Assembly: GCF_003408705.1 (NCBI RefSeq)
Contig: NZ_QAYL01000026.1
Coordinates: forward strand, 1-34,740
DNA: 34,740 nucleotides
Direction of reading: 5' to 3'
Source of the DNA: Mycobacterium uberis
GTDB lineage: Bacteria; Actinomycetota; Actinomycetes; Mycobacteriales; Mycobacteriaceae
Shown here piece after piece: positions 26,586 through 34,740 of the stretch (the stretch's first letter is position 1; each line of letters opens with the position of its first letter). The translations under genes and the position numbers were made by a program. The notes under the pieces are model-generated. The model did not search any database. It had not been told where the DNA came from and was given only the letters and a program-made list of their open reading frames with translations.

Positions 26586-28319
26586 CTATTTACCAGCTTG
26601 ATCGGCAATGTGCAGAGCAGCCAGGTAGCCAAATGTCATGGCCGGTCCAATAGTCCCGCCGGGACCGGGGTAGGTGTGTCCCATTACTGGAGCACTGACG
26701 TTGCCTGCGGCGTAAAGTCCTTCGATGACGCTTCCGTCGTCGCGTAATGCACGTCCGTTGAGATCGGTGCGGATGCCGCCTTTGGTGCCTAGGTCGCCGG
26801 GTACCATTTTGGCAGCGTAGTAGGGCGGATGGTTAATCTCACCGAGGTTTGGATTCGGCTTGTTGGTTGGGTCGCCGTAGTACCTGTCGTATGTGCTTTC
26901 CCCGCGGTGGTAGTCTTTATCTACGCCTACCTTTGCAAAGCCGTTGAAACGTTCTACAGTGGAGGTGAATTCATCGACGGGAAGGCCAGTTTCGCAGGCT
27001 AGCTGTTCGAGTGTATCGGCCTGGACGATCACCCTGGAATCCAGCCATTTTCTTGGAATACGTTGTCCAGGACGAAGTCCGGCGAAAATATAACGATTTC
27101 GGTACTGTTGGTCAAATACTAACCACGCTGGAATGTTTTCACCCGGACCCGGCCCCTGACCGTGTTTTCCGCCATACATATGGTGACAGGCTTCGACGTA
27201 CGGCATCGATTCGTTCATGAACCGCTTCCCCGACATGTTGACGACGATCGATCCGGGCGAGTTTCGCTCTGACAATGCAAACCACGGTGTGTCTACCAGC
27301 GGAATCGTTGGACCCCACCAGGCATCTTCCATCAGATCCAATGCGGCGCCAAGCTGTTCTCCGGCGACGATGCCATCGCCGGTATTGGCTACAGCGCCGA
27401 CCGTCCACTCTGTGCTGATTGGCGCGCGCTGGTATTTTACCCGCATCTGTTCATTGTGTTCGAAACCACCGCAGGCAAGGATTACCCCATGTCGGGCCCG
27501 GATCAACTGTGGCTCAACTGATTCCGCGTCGCCACTGTATGCGGTATAATGGTCGCCACTGTGTGCGGTATAATGGACATAGACTCCGCGTACCACGTCG
27601 TTCTCGACGTGGAGATCGGTGAGTGCGGTGTTCAGTTCGACGGGAACACCGGCCTGCTGTAGTCCGATTCGCAACGGTCCGATTAAAGCTCGGCCCATAC
27701 CGACGAGATTTTTGCCAGTTGCCTTTGCCCATACCGTCCGGGCAGTGACTTTCAGGCTTCGCAGCACACCGCGCGGATGTCGCTTCAACTGGTTCAGCAG
27801 CACGTAGTCCTGTTGCATAACAACCACATTGCGAGGAACGTTGCCATAAGCAGGTTCGAGTCTGTCCTCATCAACACCGAGCTTGCGGGCGTTGAAAGGC
27901 TTGGGCTCGATCGAACGGCCGCCGGGGCGCCCACCCGGTGTTTCGGGGTAGTAATCGGAGTAGTTCGGCACCCAGCACATCTTCAGTGGTGTGTGTTCCA
28001 GTACGAACGAAAGCATTTCGGGTCCGCGCTCGAGGTAGGTGTCGATGCGCTGTGGCTCGACCCCGCTGGTCAACATGTCGCCGATAATGCCGTGCAGATA
28101 GGTGCGGGCCGCCTCAGCGGTGTCTCGCACGCCGGCGCGTTCAAGGACCTCGTTGTTGGGAATCCAGACACCGCCGCCCGAGCGCGCTGTTGAGCCGCCG
28201 TAGTGCGGAGCCTTTTCGATGACCACGGTCGAAAGGCCCCGGTGTGCAGCAGCGAGTGCAGCTACCATGCCGGCGGCCCCGCTTCCGGTCACGACGACGT
28301 CGACATCCCGTGCTGTCAT
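26586..28319 (-). CDS. kstD: 3-ketosteroid delta1-dehydrogenase KstD
   Basis: A flavoprotein of 577 residues, ortholog of Rv3537, that introduces the C1-C2 double bond into ring A of 3-ketosteroids. With 9-alpha-hydroxylation this opens ring B. The FAD-binding GSGAAGMVAALAAAHRG is at residues 12-28, followed by GGSTARSGGGVWIPNNEV, the active-site region VPNYSDYYPE, VILACGGFEHNEQM, and the C-terminal Tyr/Gly catalytic stretch HTYPGPGGTIGPAMTFGYL. The ATG at 28319 is preferred over one at 28328 by family alignment. It is longer than the 563 residues of M. tuberculosis, partly because of a 24-bp tandem duplication encoding HYTAHSGD/HYTAYSGD at residues 249-264. Apart from that the frame is unbroken. 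Confidence 0.96.
   Translation of the reverse strand: MTARDVDVVVTGSGAAGMVAALAAAHRGLSTVVIEKAPHYGGSTARSGGGVWIPNNEVLERAGVRDTAEAARTYLHGIIGDMLTSGVEPQRIDTYLERGPEMLSFVLEHTPLKMCWVPNYSDYYPETPGGRPGGRSIEPKPFNARKLGVDEDRLEPAYGNVPRNVVVMQQDYVLLNQLKRHPRGVLRSLKVTARTVWAKATGKNLVGMGRALIGPLRIGLQQAGVPVELNTALTDLHVENDVVRGVYVHYTAHSGDHYTAYSGDAESVEPQLIRARHGVILACGGFEHNEQMRVKYQRAPISTEWTVGAVANTGDGIVAGEQLGAALDLMEDAWWGPTIPLVDTPWFALSERNSPGSIVVNMSGKRFMNESMPYVEACHHMYGGKHGQGPGPGENIPAWLVFDQQYRNRYIFAGLRPGQRIPRKWLDSRVIVQADTLEQLACETGLPVDEFTSTVERFNGFAKVGVDKDYHRGESTYDRYYGDPTNKPNPNLGEINHPPYYAAKMVPGDLGTKGGIRTDLNGRALRDDGSVIEGLYAAGNVSAPVMGHTYPGPGGTIGPAMTFGYLAALHIADQAGK
27528..27575. repeat. 24-bp tandem duplication inside kstD
   Basis: Two adjacent 24-base units (27528-27551 and 27552-27575) differ at one base. 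The length is a multiple of three, so kstD stays in frame and gains eight residues. The unit encodes HYTA(H/Y)SGD on the minus strand. It lies in the variable segment between GVYV and the conserved EPQLIRARHGVILACGG. Confidence 0.95.
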
Positions 28320-28320
28320 G

Positions 28321-28334
28321 TAGAACATAGTATA
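28321..28334. promoter_or_regulatory. Degenerate KstR-like box and -10 upstream of kstD
   Basis: TAGAACATAGTATA keeps the left half of the KstR site (TnnAAC), but its right half departs from GTTnnA at two of the fixed bases. M. tuberculosis has a KstR site in this kstD-hsaE gap. The minus-strand hexamer TATACT (28329-28334) is a good -10 nine bases before the kstD ATG and suggests a leaderless or nearly leaderless transcript. Confidence 0.35.
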
Positions 28335-28392
28335 GAATTACTAAGTAAACTTACCACTGGCCTGGTCAAACAGACGAGGGGAGTTCGGTTTA

Positions 28393-29178
28393 GTGCTCAG
28401 TGTTGCGATCCGTGATGAGCTGGCTGCCGATTTGGCTCAAGCTGAGCGCAGCGGCGATCCGATCGCTCCGCTGACGGCCGCGCACCCGGACATTGACGTC
28501 ATCGACGCCTACGAGATCCAATTAATCAATGTCCGTCATCGGGTCGCAGAAGGGGCTCGGGTGCTGGGCCACAAGGTGGGGTTGTCGTCGTTGGTGATGC
28601 AGCAGATGATGGGGGTCGACGAACCAGATTATGGTCATCTGCTCGACGAGATGCAAGTATTCGAAGATATCCCTGTCAAGGCAGCTGGATATCTGTACCC
28701 GCGGGTAGAAGTCGAAGTAGGTTTCATCTTGGCTGCCGACCTTTCGGGGGCGGACTGCACCGAGGACGACGTGCTGGCGGCCACCGACGCCCTGGTCCCA
28801 ACCATCGAGTTGATTGATACCCGGATTATCGACTGGAAGATCGCGCTGTGCGACACCATCGCCGACAACGCTTCGTCGGCGGGTTTCGTGTTGGGGACTG
28901 CCCAAATATCGCCGGCCGATGTCGATGTCAAAACGATCGATGCAGTGCTGAGGCGTAACGGTGAGGTGGTCGCCGAAGGTCGCAGCGATGCGGTGCTGGG
29001 AAACCCGGTTACTGCAGTGGCTTGGCTAGCTCGCAAGGTCGACAGTTTCGGGGTTCGGTTACGCAAAGGTGACATTGTGTTGCCTGGATCGTGCACGCGC
29101 GCGATCGACGTGCGCGTCGGGGATGAATTTGTCGCCGATTTCAGTGGGCTGGGTTCTGTTAGGTTGTCGTTCGAATAA
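28393..29178 (+). CDS. hsaE: 2-hydroxypenta-2,4-dienoate hydratase HsaE
   Basis: A 261-residue hydratase, ortholog of Rv3536c. It hydrates the 2-hydroxy-dienoate released from rings A/B by HsaD to 4-hydroxy-2-oxo acid, the substrate of HsaF. Family stretches are [38 protein letters not shown] with metal-binding acidic residues, [13 protein letters not shown] and [20 protein letters not shown]. The GTG at 28393 follows a GAGGGGAG ribosome site by ten bases. It leads the hsaE-hsaG-hsaF operon and diverges from kstD. The partner genes hsaACDB are not in this window. Confidence 0.95.
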   Translation: MLSVAIRDELAADLAQAERSGDPIAPLTAAHPDIDVIDAYEIQLINVRHRVAEGARVLGHKVGLSSLVMQQMMGVDEPDYGHLLDEMQVFEDIPVKAAGYLYPRVEVEVGFILAADLSGADCTEDDVLAATDALVPTIELIDTRIIDWKIALCDTIADNASSAGFVLGTAQISPADVDVKTIDAVLRRNGEVVAEGRSDAVLGNPVTAVAWLARKVDSFGVRLRKGDIVLPGSCTRAIDVRVGDEFVADFSGLGSVRLSFE

Positions 29179-29210
29179 TTTTCAATATCGAGAGCAGCAA
29201 AAGGAACAGC

Positions 29211-30125
29211 ATGCCGGCGAAGGCAAGTGTGGCGATTATCGGATCGGGAAATATCGGTACCGACTTGCTTTATAAGTTGCTGCGATCAGAATGGTTAGAA
29301 CCGCGCTGGATGGTGGGGATCGATCCGGATAGCGAAGGGTTGGTGCGCGCGGCCAAATTAGGCTTGGAGACGGCCCATGAAGGCGTCGACTGGCTACTGG
29401 CGCAGCCCGACAAACCCGACTTGGTGTTCGAGGCAACTAGTGCCTACGTGCACAAAGTTGCGGCGCCAAAATATGCGGCTGCAGGGATACGGGCGATTGA
29501 CTTGACGCCGGCTGCGGTGGGTCCGGCGGTCATCCCGCCGGCGAACCTGCACGCGCATCTGGATGCGCTGAACGTGAACATGATCACCTGCGGGGGGCAG
29601 GCAACTATTCCCATCGTGTATGCGGTATCGCGTGTTGTGCCAGTGACTTATGCCGAGATAGTGGCTTCAGTTGCCTCTCTTTCTGCGGGGCCGGGCACTC
29701 GGGCCAACATCGACGAGTTCACCAAGACCACCAGCAAGGGTGTCGAAGCCATCGGTGGGGCCGCGCGAGGCAAGGCGATTATCATCTTGAACCCTGCTGA
29801 GCCACCAATGATCATGCGCGACACCATTTTTTGCGCGATACCGCAAGGTGCCAGTCGCGATGCGATTGTCGCTTCAATCCGTGACGTGGTGGCCGAGGTG
29901 CAGACGTACGTACCGGGATACCGATTGTTCAACGAGCCGCAATTTGACGAGCCGTCCATCAACTCCGGCGGTCAGGCTGTGGTAACCACGTTCATCGAGG
30001 TCGAGGGCGCCGGGGATTATCTACCCCCATACGCCGGTAACCTTGACATCATGACAGCGGCGGCCACCAAGGTCGGCGAGGAAATCGCCAAAGAAACGCT
30101 TTCCGTCTCAGGAGGGCTGCCATGA
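29211..30125 (+). CDS. hsaG: Acylating aldehyde dehydrogenase HsaG
   Basis: A 304-residue CoA-acylating aldehyde dehydrogenase, ortholog of Rv3535c. It converts the propanal (or acetaldehyde) channelled from HsaF to propionyl-CoA (or acetyl-CoA) using NAD and CoA. The nucleotide-binding [16 protein letters not shown] is at residues 9-24, the catalytic Cys127 is in [12 protein letters not shown], and conserved [14 protein letters not shown] and [15 protein letters not shown] follow. The ATG at 29211 has AAAGGAA nearby as ribosome site. It overlaps hsaF by four bases (ATGA), in keeping with the tight dehydrogenase-aldolase complex. Confidence 0.96.
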   Translation: MPAKASVAIIGSGNIGTDLLYKLLRSEWLEPRWMVGIDPDSEGLVRAAKLGLETAHEGVDWLLAQPDKPDLVFEATSAYVHKVAAPKYAAAGIRAIDLTPAAVGPAVIPPANLHAHLDALNVNMITCGGQATIPIVYAVSRVVPVTYAEIVASVASLSAGPGTRANIDEFTKTTSKGVEAIGGAARGKAIIILNPAEPPMIMRDTIFCAIPQGASRDAIVASIRDVVAEVQTYVPGYRLFNEPQFDEPSINSGGQAVVTTFIEVEGAGDYLPPYAGNLDIMTAAATKVGEEIAKETLSVSGGLP

Positions 30126-31168
30126 CTGGCATGTGGGATGTCCGGATCACCGACACTTCGTTACGTGACGGGTCACACCATAAACTGCACCAGTTCACCA
30201 AGGGTGAAGTGCGAGCGATCGTTGCCGCCCTCGATACCGCTGGCGTGCCGGTGATCGAAGTTACCCATGGTGACGGATTGGGTGGGTCTTCGTTTAACTA
30301 CGGATTTTCCAAAACTCCCGAACAGGAATTGATCAAACTTGCAGCGCAGACCGCCAAAGACGCCAAAATCGCGTTTTTGATGCTCCCCGGTGTAGGAACC
30401 AAGGAAGATATCAAAGAAGCACAAGACAATGGTGGATCTATCTGCCGAATCGCCACCCATTGCACCGAGGCCGACGTGTCAATCCAGCACTTCGGTTTGG
30501 CCCGCAAATTGGGCCTGGAAACTGTCGGTTTTTTGATGATGGCTCACACCATTTCTCCGGAGAAACTGGCTGCTCAGGCCCGTATTATGGTCGATGCTGG
30601 TTGCCAGTGCGTATATGTTGTTGATTCCGCTGGTGCCCTGGTACTCGACGGTGTAGTTGATCGGGTATCAGCTCTGGTTGACGAAATCGGTGAAGACGCC
30701 CAAGGTGGTTTCCACGGGCACGAGAACCTCGGACTAGGAGTTGCCAACTCGGTGGCGGCGGTGCGTGCAGGTGCCAAGCAGATCGACGGAAGTGTACGTC
30801 GCTTTGGGGCAGGTGCAGGCAACGCACCGGTCGAGGCCCTGGTCGCGGTATTCGATAAAATCGGGGTCAAGACCGGTATCGACTTCTTCGATATCGTCGA
30901 TGCCGCCGAAGACGTCGTGCGGCCAGCCATGCCGGCCGAATGCCTGCTTGACCGGAACGCGTTGATCATGGGCTATTCCGGGGTCTATTCCAGTTTTCTC
31001 AAACACGCCATCCGTCAGGGCGAACGCTACGACATACCCACTTCTGCATTGCTATATCGCGCGGGTCGGCGCAAACTCATTGGTGGGCAGGAAGACCAAC
31101 TCATTGACATCGCTTTGGAAATAAAGCATGAGCAGGGCAGTGGCCAGGTCGTAACGCACCGTGGGTAG
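30122..31168 (+). CDS. hsaF: 4-hydroxy-2-oxovalerate/oxohexanoate aldolase HsaF
   Basis: A DRE-TIM metallolyase of 348 residues, ortholog of Rv3534c. It cleaves 4-hydroxy-2-oxohexanoate to pyruvate and propanal, and hands the aldehyde to HsaG. The metal and catalytic motifs are present: [10 protein letters not shown] near residues 11-20, and His198 and His200 in [15 protein letters not shown]. The C-terminal [12 protein letters not shown] region makes the HsaG contact. It is the last gene of the operon. Downstream sequence is entirely decayed, and the PPE genes found there in M. tuberculosis are absent. Confidence 0.96.
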   Translation: MTGMWDVRITDTSLRDGSHHKLHQFTKGEVRAIVAALDTAGVPVIEVTHGDGLGGSSFNYGFSKTPEQELIKLAAQTAKDAKIAFLMLPGVGTKEDIKEAQDNGGSICRIATHCTEADVSIQHFGLARKLGLETVGFLMMAHTISPEKLAAQARIMVDAGCQCVYVVDSAGALVLDGVVDRVSALVDEIGEDAQGGFHGHENLGLGVANSVAAVRAGAKQIDGSVRRFGAGAGNAPVEALVAVFDKIGVKTGIDFFDIVDAAEDVVRPAMPAECLLDRNALIMGYSGVYSSFLKHAIRQGERYDIPTSALLYRAGRRKLIGGQEDQLIDIALEIKHEQGSGQVVTHRG

Positions 31169-31249
31169 CACCAAGGGATGAGTTAAAATAGCGGTTTTGT
31201 TCATTTGTAACTGGGTGGCTTGTGGTGATGGCCTCTGGGCATCGGCAAC

Positions 31250-32033
31250 AAGCGAGGATGGCCGACAGGCCGTTGCGAGATTGACGTTTTGCAAGCCTAC
31301 CTCGAGGATGTGCGCGTGATTTCCACGCCGGATAGCAGCATTGTCTTCACCCTTGAGTTTCCAGGTTCTCAGTGGCAAGTGCATTGTTGCTGTCGTGCCC
31401 GACAGTCAGCTGGTGTTTGACGATCGTGAGCTCGAGATCGCTGAGGACGATCGCTTCGAATGACGGCTACGCCTGAGCGGACTGATGATCGGCGAAGTGT
31501 GCGGCAGCATTGTATTACAGCGATATCTCAACTTGTGGGCCGGATTAACGATGCGGCTTCAGCTTCCGCAATGGCTCTATCGTCAACATCCCCGGTCAAA
31601 ACCATGGTGTCGCTCCGGTTGACTCCGGATGACGGATTACCCAGTACTTATCGGCCGGGTGTTTCGACTTGCGGCACGATCAAGCGTTGGTGGTCATAGT
31701 GCCGGCCATACTCCCTACCTCGGCTTGCGGCGGGGAAGTATAGTGTACATCTCGCTGAACTACATCAACCACCAGACCTTGCTGAATGCCAGCCGGGATC
31801 AAGTGGACCCGGACGACAAAGTCCGCATCGTCGTCGCCGATCAGAATCCAGGAATAACCGCTTAGGTCGAAAAGCTCGGTCATCGGCGTGGTTTTTTGCA
31901 GTTTCGTTGGCAGTGGATGTCGCGTCAGCCGACCGACGCCGACGGATTCGCTGTCGAACTGATCGACTTCGACACCATATTGGCCCGGCCGCCGTGTTTT
32001 GCGTACAACAAGATTTTCGACGATAAGTACTAA
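31250..32033 (+). pseudogene. Conserved hypothetical protein, Rv3531c position, decayed
   Basis: Broken plus-strand pieces are VPDSQLVFDDRELEIAEDD (about 31397-31453), a stretch around TAISQLVGRINDAASASAMA (about 31516-31575), VYISLNYINHQTLLNASRDQ followed by VDPDDKVRIVVADQNPG (about 31743-31856), and RRGFLQFRWQWM with VELIDFDTI (to about 32030). Stops and frame changes separate them. The order hsaF - this gene - SDR - sulfotransferase matches Rv3534c - Rv3531c - Rv3530c - Rv3529c, so I assign it as the Rv3531c ortholog by synteny. The domain may be DUF1214-like; that is a guess from the pattern. An earlier stretch (31281-31380) may belong to the same gene. Confidence 0.55.
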
Positions 32034-32092
32034 GCATTAATGATACTGCGAAAAGCAAACTTCTCTCAGAATACTAGGGTTATGTTGTCAGG

Positions 32093-32840
32093 GATGCTCA
32101 AGCGAAAGGTAGTAGTCATCAGCGGCGTTTGCCCTGGCCTTGACACCACGCTGGCTCGTCGATGTGCGTACGTCAGCGCCGATCTGGTGCTGGCGGGCCG
32201 TGACACCGAACGGCTGGATGAGATCATTAAGCAAGTCACCGAAATCGGTGGCCGGGCGGTAGCGGTATGCACTGACATTACTGATGGCGATCAGGTAAAA
32301 ACCTCGTGGACTCTATCCCTGGCGGTCTAAGGCAAGGTTGACGCTCTGATCAACAACGAATTTCGGGTACCGTTGATGAAACCATTGATCAGCAACACAT
32401 TTCGGTATATAAGCGACGTGATCGAGCTCAGCGCGCATGGGGCGTTGCGGCTCATCCAGGGTCCATTCCGGAGCTTGCGGCGGCGCAAGGATCGACCGTC
32501 AACGTCAACTCCATGGTGCTTTGGCGCTCGCAGGCAGAACACAGCGCCTAACAGAATCGCCAAGCCCGCTTTGTTCGCTATGTCGCCGGTCGTTTGGCCA
32601 CCAAACTCAGAGAGAAAGGCATCTGTGCCACCCTAAGGTACATGGAGTGAGACATTGTAAGGGCTATTTCGAGCATCAGGTCAGCAAATGCGGAGACTAG
32701 ATCTACCAGGCCACCGTAGTGGCTTTCGACCTCAAATGGCTGTCTACTGAGGGCGAGGTAGCGTTGACGGTCTTTTTGGTCAGGGATCTGCCCAGCAAGA
32801 TCGCCGTGTAGAATCTAGACGTCGACTCCTGAGAGTTAAG
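32093..32840 (+). pseudogene. Short-chain dehydrogenase (Rv3530c type), decayed
   Basis: The N-terminal frame from 32093 reads MLKRKVVVISGVCPGLDTTL, LVLAGRDTERLDEIIKQVTE and VAVCTDITDGDQV, then meets a stop at 32328-32330. Homology resumes with GKVDALINN (about 32331), ELSAHGALRLIQG, LATEL-like and FEHQVSKCG pieces, and a C-terminal LSTEGEVALTVFLVRDLPSK, with several frame changes. The cofactor glycines are partly kept (GVCPGL for GxxxGxG). The length and order agree with M. tuberculosis Rv3530c. The gene is dead. Confidence 0.82.
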
Positions 32841-32848
32841 GATACCTG

Positions 32849-33700
32849 ATGGCCGATCGAACTGATGTTGGGACCGTCGACAAACTGCATACATCTGCCA
32901 ACAAGCTACAAGCTAATTGGGCTAGAAGATTCCGGTACTGACGATTTCGATTACTGCGAAGCGCTGACGATGCTATTGGAACTGTACTGGCGGGAAACCA
33001 GTTTTAACCGTGTTGGGCAGCAAAATGAACCGGTTCTTCCTACGCGGGGTACTGGTCGTATGGCTGCTGTACGAAGCGGTGTGGAAGCAATATCTCCAGC
33101 ATGCCGACGTCGTCATCGAACGTCCGATCTTCGTCACCGGGCTAGTACGCATCGGCATGACTGCGCCACATTAGCTGTTCGGCACCGATCCGAGTGCATC
33201 AGGGTTTGTGCATGTGGTTAGCAGAGTTACCGCAGCCGTGTCCACTGCGCGAAACCGGGGAGTCAAATTCGCTGTATCGTCAACTCGATCCGTGGTTCAT
33301 CGATGTAGTACGAAGAAAAACCCGGATACATCGACCTGTATTTCATGGTGGCATCAGACATGGAGAAGTGCTGACAGCTGCTTCGGCATTCGCTGTATTC
33401 GGTGTATTACGGAGCTCTTTTGCACCTCAAAGGGTTACGCGAAGTAGCTGTAGTAGCAGGACTAGAAGTCATAATGTTAACTGAGCTGCAATAACTTTCA
33501 GAATATTTGGCTATGTGACTGACGACAAGACTGTGATGCTGAAGAATTTCAGCCATCTGTTCGTGCTTGATGTTCTGATAGCGATGTATCACGATGCACT
33601 TGTGGTGCAGACTAATCTGGCTGTCGAGATGACTGTGTCCTCAATGTGCTTGCTAGCTCAACACACCACCGAAGGATGGTCAGCCAACGTTAATCGTTTT
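32849..33700 (+). pseudogene. Sulfotransferase-family protein (Rv3529c type), decayed and cut by an IS
   Basis: It starts at ATG 32849 (MADRTDVGTVDKLHTSANKL). Pieces in changing frames follow: NRFFLRGVLVVWLL-like, ERPIFVTGLVRIGMTA (about 33118-33165; the PAPS-binding loop, normally TGxxRTGTT, has lost key residues), HQGLCMWLAELPQPCPLRET (about 33195-33260), SNSLYRQLD, KTVMLKNFSHLFVLDVLIAM (about 33526) and QHTTEGWS (about 33660). The C-terminal third of the family is missing after EGWS. Transposase-like sequence follows, so the IS probably inserted here. Confidence 0.82.
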
Positions 33701-33819
33701 TTGCTACTTGACTGGGTAGGGGTGTTTTGATGTTGGTCGGCGTGTCTTATGGGGTGAGGGGCCCTTGGCTTTTGGAGGTCTAGGTGTTGCTAAGTGTTCA
33801 GCTGATGAAGGGAGCTAAG

Positions 33820-34740
33820 GGTTGTGACCGGGGTGATGACATTGTTGTTTAGGCTGCCAGGAGTTATGGGTGGAGCGTGTCTAACACCGTGACAATGAGC
33901 CGTCAGCGCCAGGGTGTCCAGGATATGGAATGGTCTTCACGTCCGGCCAAGGAATATGTGAGCAGTTCACCGATAGATCTTTCTATTCTCTACGGTACAG
34001 AGCTAATCCTGGCGTGGTAGCGCAAGACCTGATCGCGGTGCACGCGAGGTTACTGGTAGCGTTGTGCTGCAACGGGCGCCGTGTGGATTGAACCGGTTTT
34101 GTGGACCTGGCCGGCAATCAGGACCTGTTGGGACAGGTTGTAGGGCCGCACCGCGAAACCCGGACATCGACTAGTTTGCCCAACGTGGTTCCTAGTTTTG
34201 CAATGGCATCAAATCCTTAGCCATCGATCCGGCCGCGGGCTACACGTCGGCGATCCACGCCGTGCTGCCGGGTGCCACGCTTGTTGTCGGCCATCAGGAC
34301 ACGCTCGCTAACGATGCACTGACCAAAGTACTCCGCCAGGTCACCTGGGAGCTGCGGGATCGCCGCGGCGACAAGCTTGATCCCGAGTGGGTCAATCAGT
34401 GACGCTTACTCAACTCTACGAGAACGACTATCCAACAAGCGCTTTATCAAGATATGGAACTAGATCCACGTCTAGAGGATCCCAGCGTCCGAGATCCTCT
34501 AGACGTGGATCGCCAAAAAATAACCGTACACCTTATCGTCTATCGTGCGGCTTGGCGAGGAACCGCATCTGACAAGACATCGCCTGCACCGCTTCCTGAC
34601 GTGGCGCCTTGACTCCAACACCCCAGAACTGATCATCCGGGCTGGCACCGTCAACACTTGGTGATCCAAGATCAACCCGTTTCACCACCACTGGCATTAC
34701 CAACTCACAAACCGCGGGCTACAACAACCTGACCAAGCAG
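33820..34740 (+). pseudogene. ISL3-family transposase remnant, running off the window
   Basis: Pieces typical of ISL3-family transposases appear on the plus strand in three frames: TGFVDLAGNQDLLGQVVG (about 34094-34150), AIDPAAGYTSAIHAVLPGAT (about 34220-34285; includes the first catalytic Asp of the DDE set), LANDALTK, VTWELRDRRGDKLDPEWVN (about 34342-34398), TWIAKK (about 34503), RHRLHRFLTW, and a final TTGITN plus NNLTKQ at the window edge. Many stops and shifts show that it is dead. A weaker N-terminal match (LLFRLPGVM, about 33838) suggests the gene began near 33820. Terminal inverted repeats were not identified; the left end should lie between about 33690 and 33820. Confidence 0.75.
34463..34511. 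repeat. Perfect 19-bp inverted repeat (fold-back) within the transposase remnant
   Basis: The arms 34463-34481 and 34493-34511 are exact reverse complements around an 11-base loop (34482-34492). The right arm encodes part of the conserved transposase stretch IL-TWIAK. The left arm sits where unrelated coding sequence is expected, with no obvious change in spacing, so it looks like an inverted copy of the right arm. Confidence 0.92.

Noticed and set aside
31052..31384. A 110-residue minus-strand frame across the hsaF end
   Set aside because: It overlaps hsaF on the opposite strand and has no family resemblance. The plus-strand remnants explain the region better.
34463..34511. Similarity to a cloning-vector polylinker (TCTAGAGGATCC, XbaI-BamHI sites)
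   Set aside because: The right arm is in place within conserved transposase coding sequence, and nothing else nearby resembles a vector. A template-switch origin explains the match better than contamination.

Overview
The window is mycobacterial and carries the late cholesterol-catabolism cluster: steroid ring-C/D degradation (KstR2 regulon), the igr side-chain operon, and kstD/hsaEGF. Almost every intact protein reads, nearly residue for residue from memory, as the ortholog of a Mycobacterium tuberculosis gene between Rv3534c and Rv3564, with local gene order kept and the window running in the opposite orientation. The sequence around and between these intact genes is full of decayed genes, many TTG/GTG starts occur, and the base composition looks less GC-rich than in most mycobacteria. 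I infer a host-restricted, genome-reducing species of the M. leprae / M. haemophilum / M. uberis type that still keeps cholesterol catabolism. The species itself is not proven.

Layout. 1-2420: decayed DNA holding remnants of a Ser/Thr kinase, nat and aspB. 2421-6997 (minus): fadD3-fadE31-fadE32-fadE33. 7081-10833 (plus): fadE30-ipdF, then kstR2-fadA6. 10884-14341 (minus): echA20-ipdA-ipdB-ipdC. 14410-16134 (plus): two SDR genes (Rv3549c and Rv3548c types). 16135-16954: decayed DNA with the N-terminal fragment of an ESX eccB gene. 16955-18513 (minus): fadA5 followed by a small NTF2-like ORF where M. tuberculosis has ddn. 18681-24785 (plus): the six-gene igr operon cyp125-fadE28-fadE29-chsH2-chsH1-ltp2. 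24865-25679: a dead DUF559-type gene. 25720-28319 (minus): kstD and the MaoC hydratase hsd4B. 28393-31168 (plus): hsaE-hsaG-hsaF. 31169-34740: decayed Rv3531c-, Rv3530c- and Rv3529c-type genes, then an ISL3-family transposase remnant running off the window.

How the genes work together. CYP125 oxidises the side-chain terminus. FadA5, the hydratases, FadE28/29, ChsH1/H2 and Ltp2 shorten the side chain. KstD opens the ring system. HsaE, HsaG and HsaF turn the 2-hydroxypentadienoate from ring A into pyruvate and propionyl/acetyl-CoA. FadD3, FadE30, IpdF, IpdC, EchA20, IpdAB, FadE31-33 and FadA6 take the remaining indane propionate (HIP) through ring D and ring C opening to central metabolites. 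Three KstR2 boxes and one KstR box sit next to promoters that look leaderless, so the two-tier control is still readable.

I found no previously undescribed multi-gene system. The most useful observations are these: the clean split between retained pathway genes and dead bystanders; a 24-bp tandem duplication inside kstD; an eccB fragment in the middle of the cluster; a perfect 19-bp fold-back inside the dead transposase that looks like a template-switch mutation; and the recurrent leaderless promoter layout at the operator boxes.
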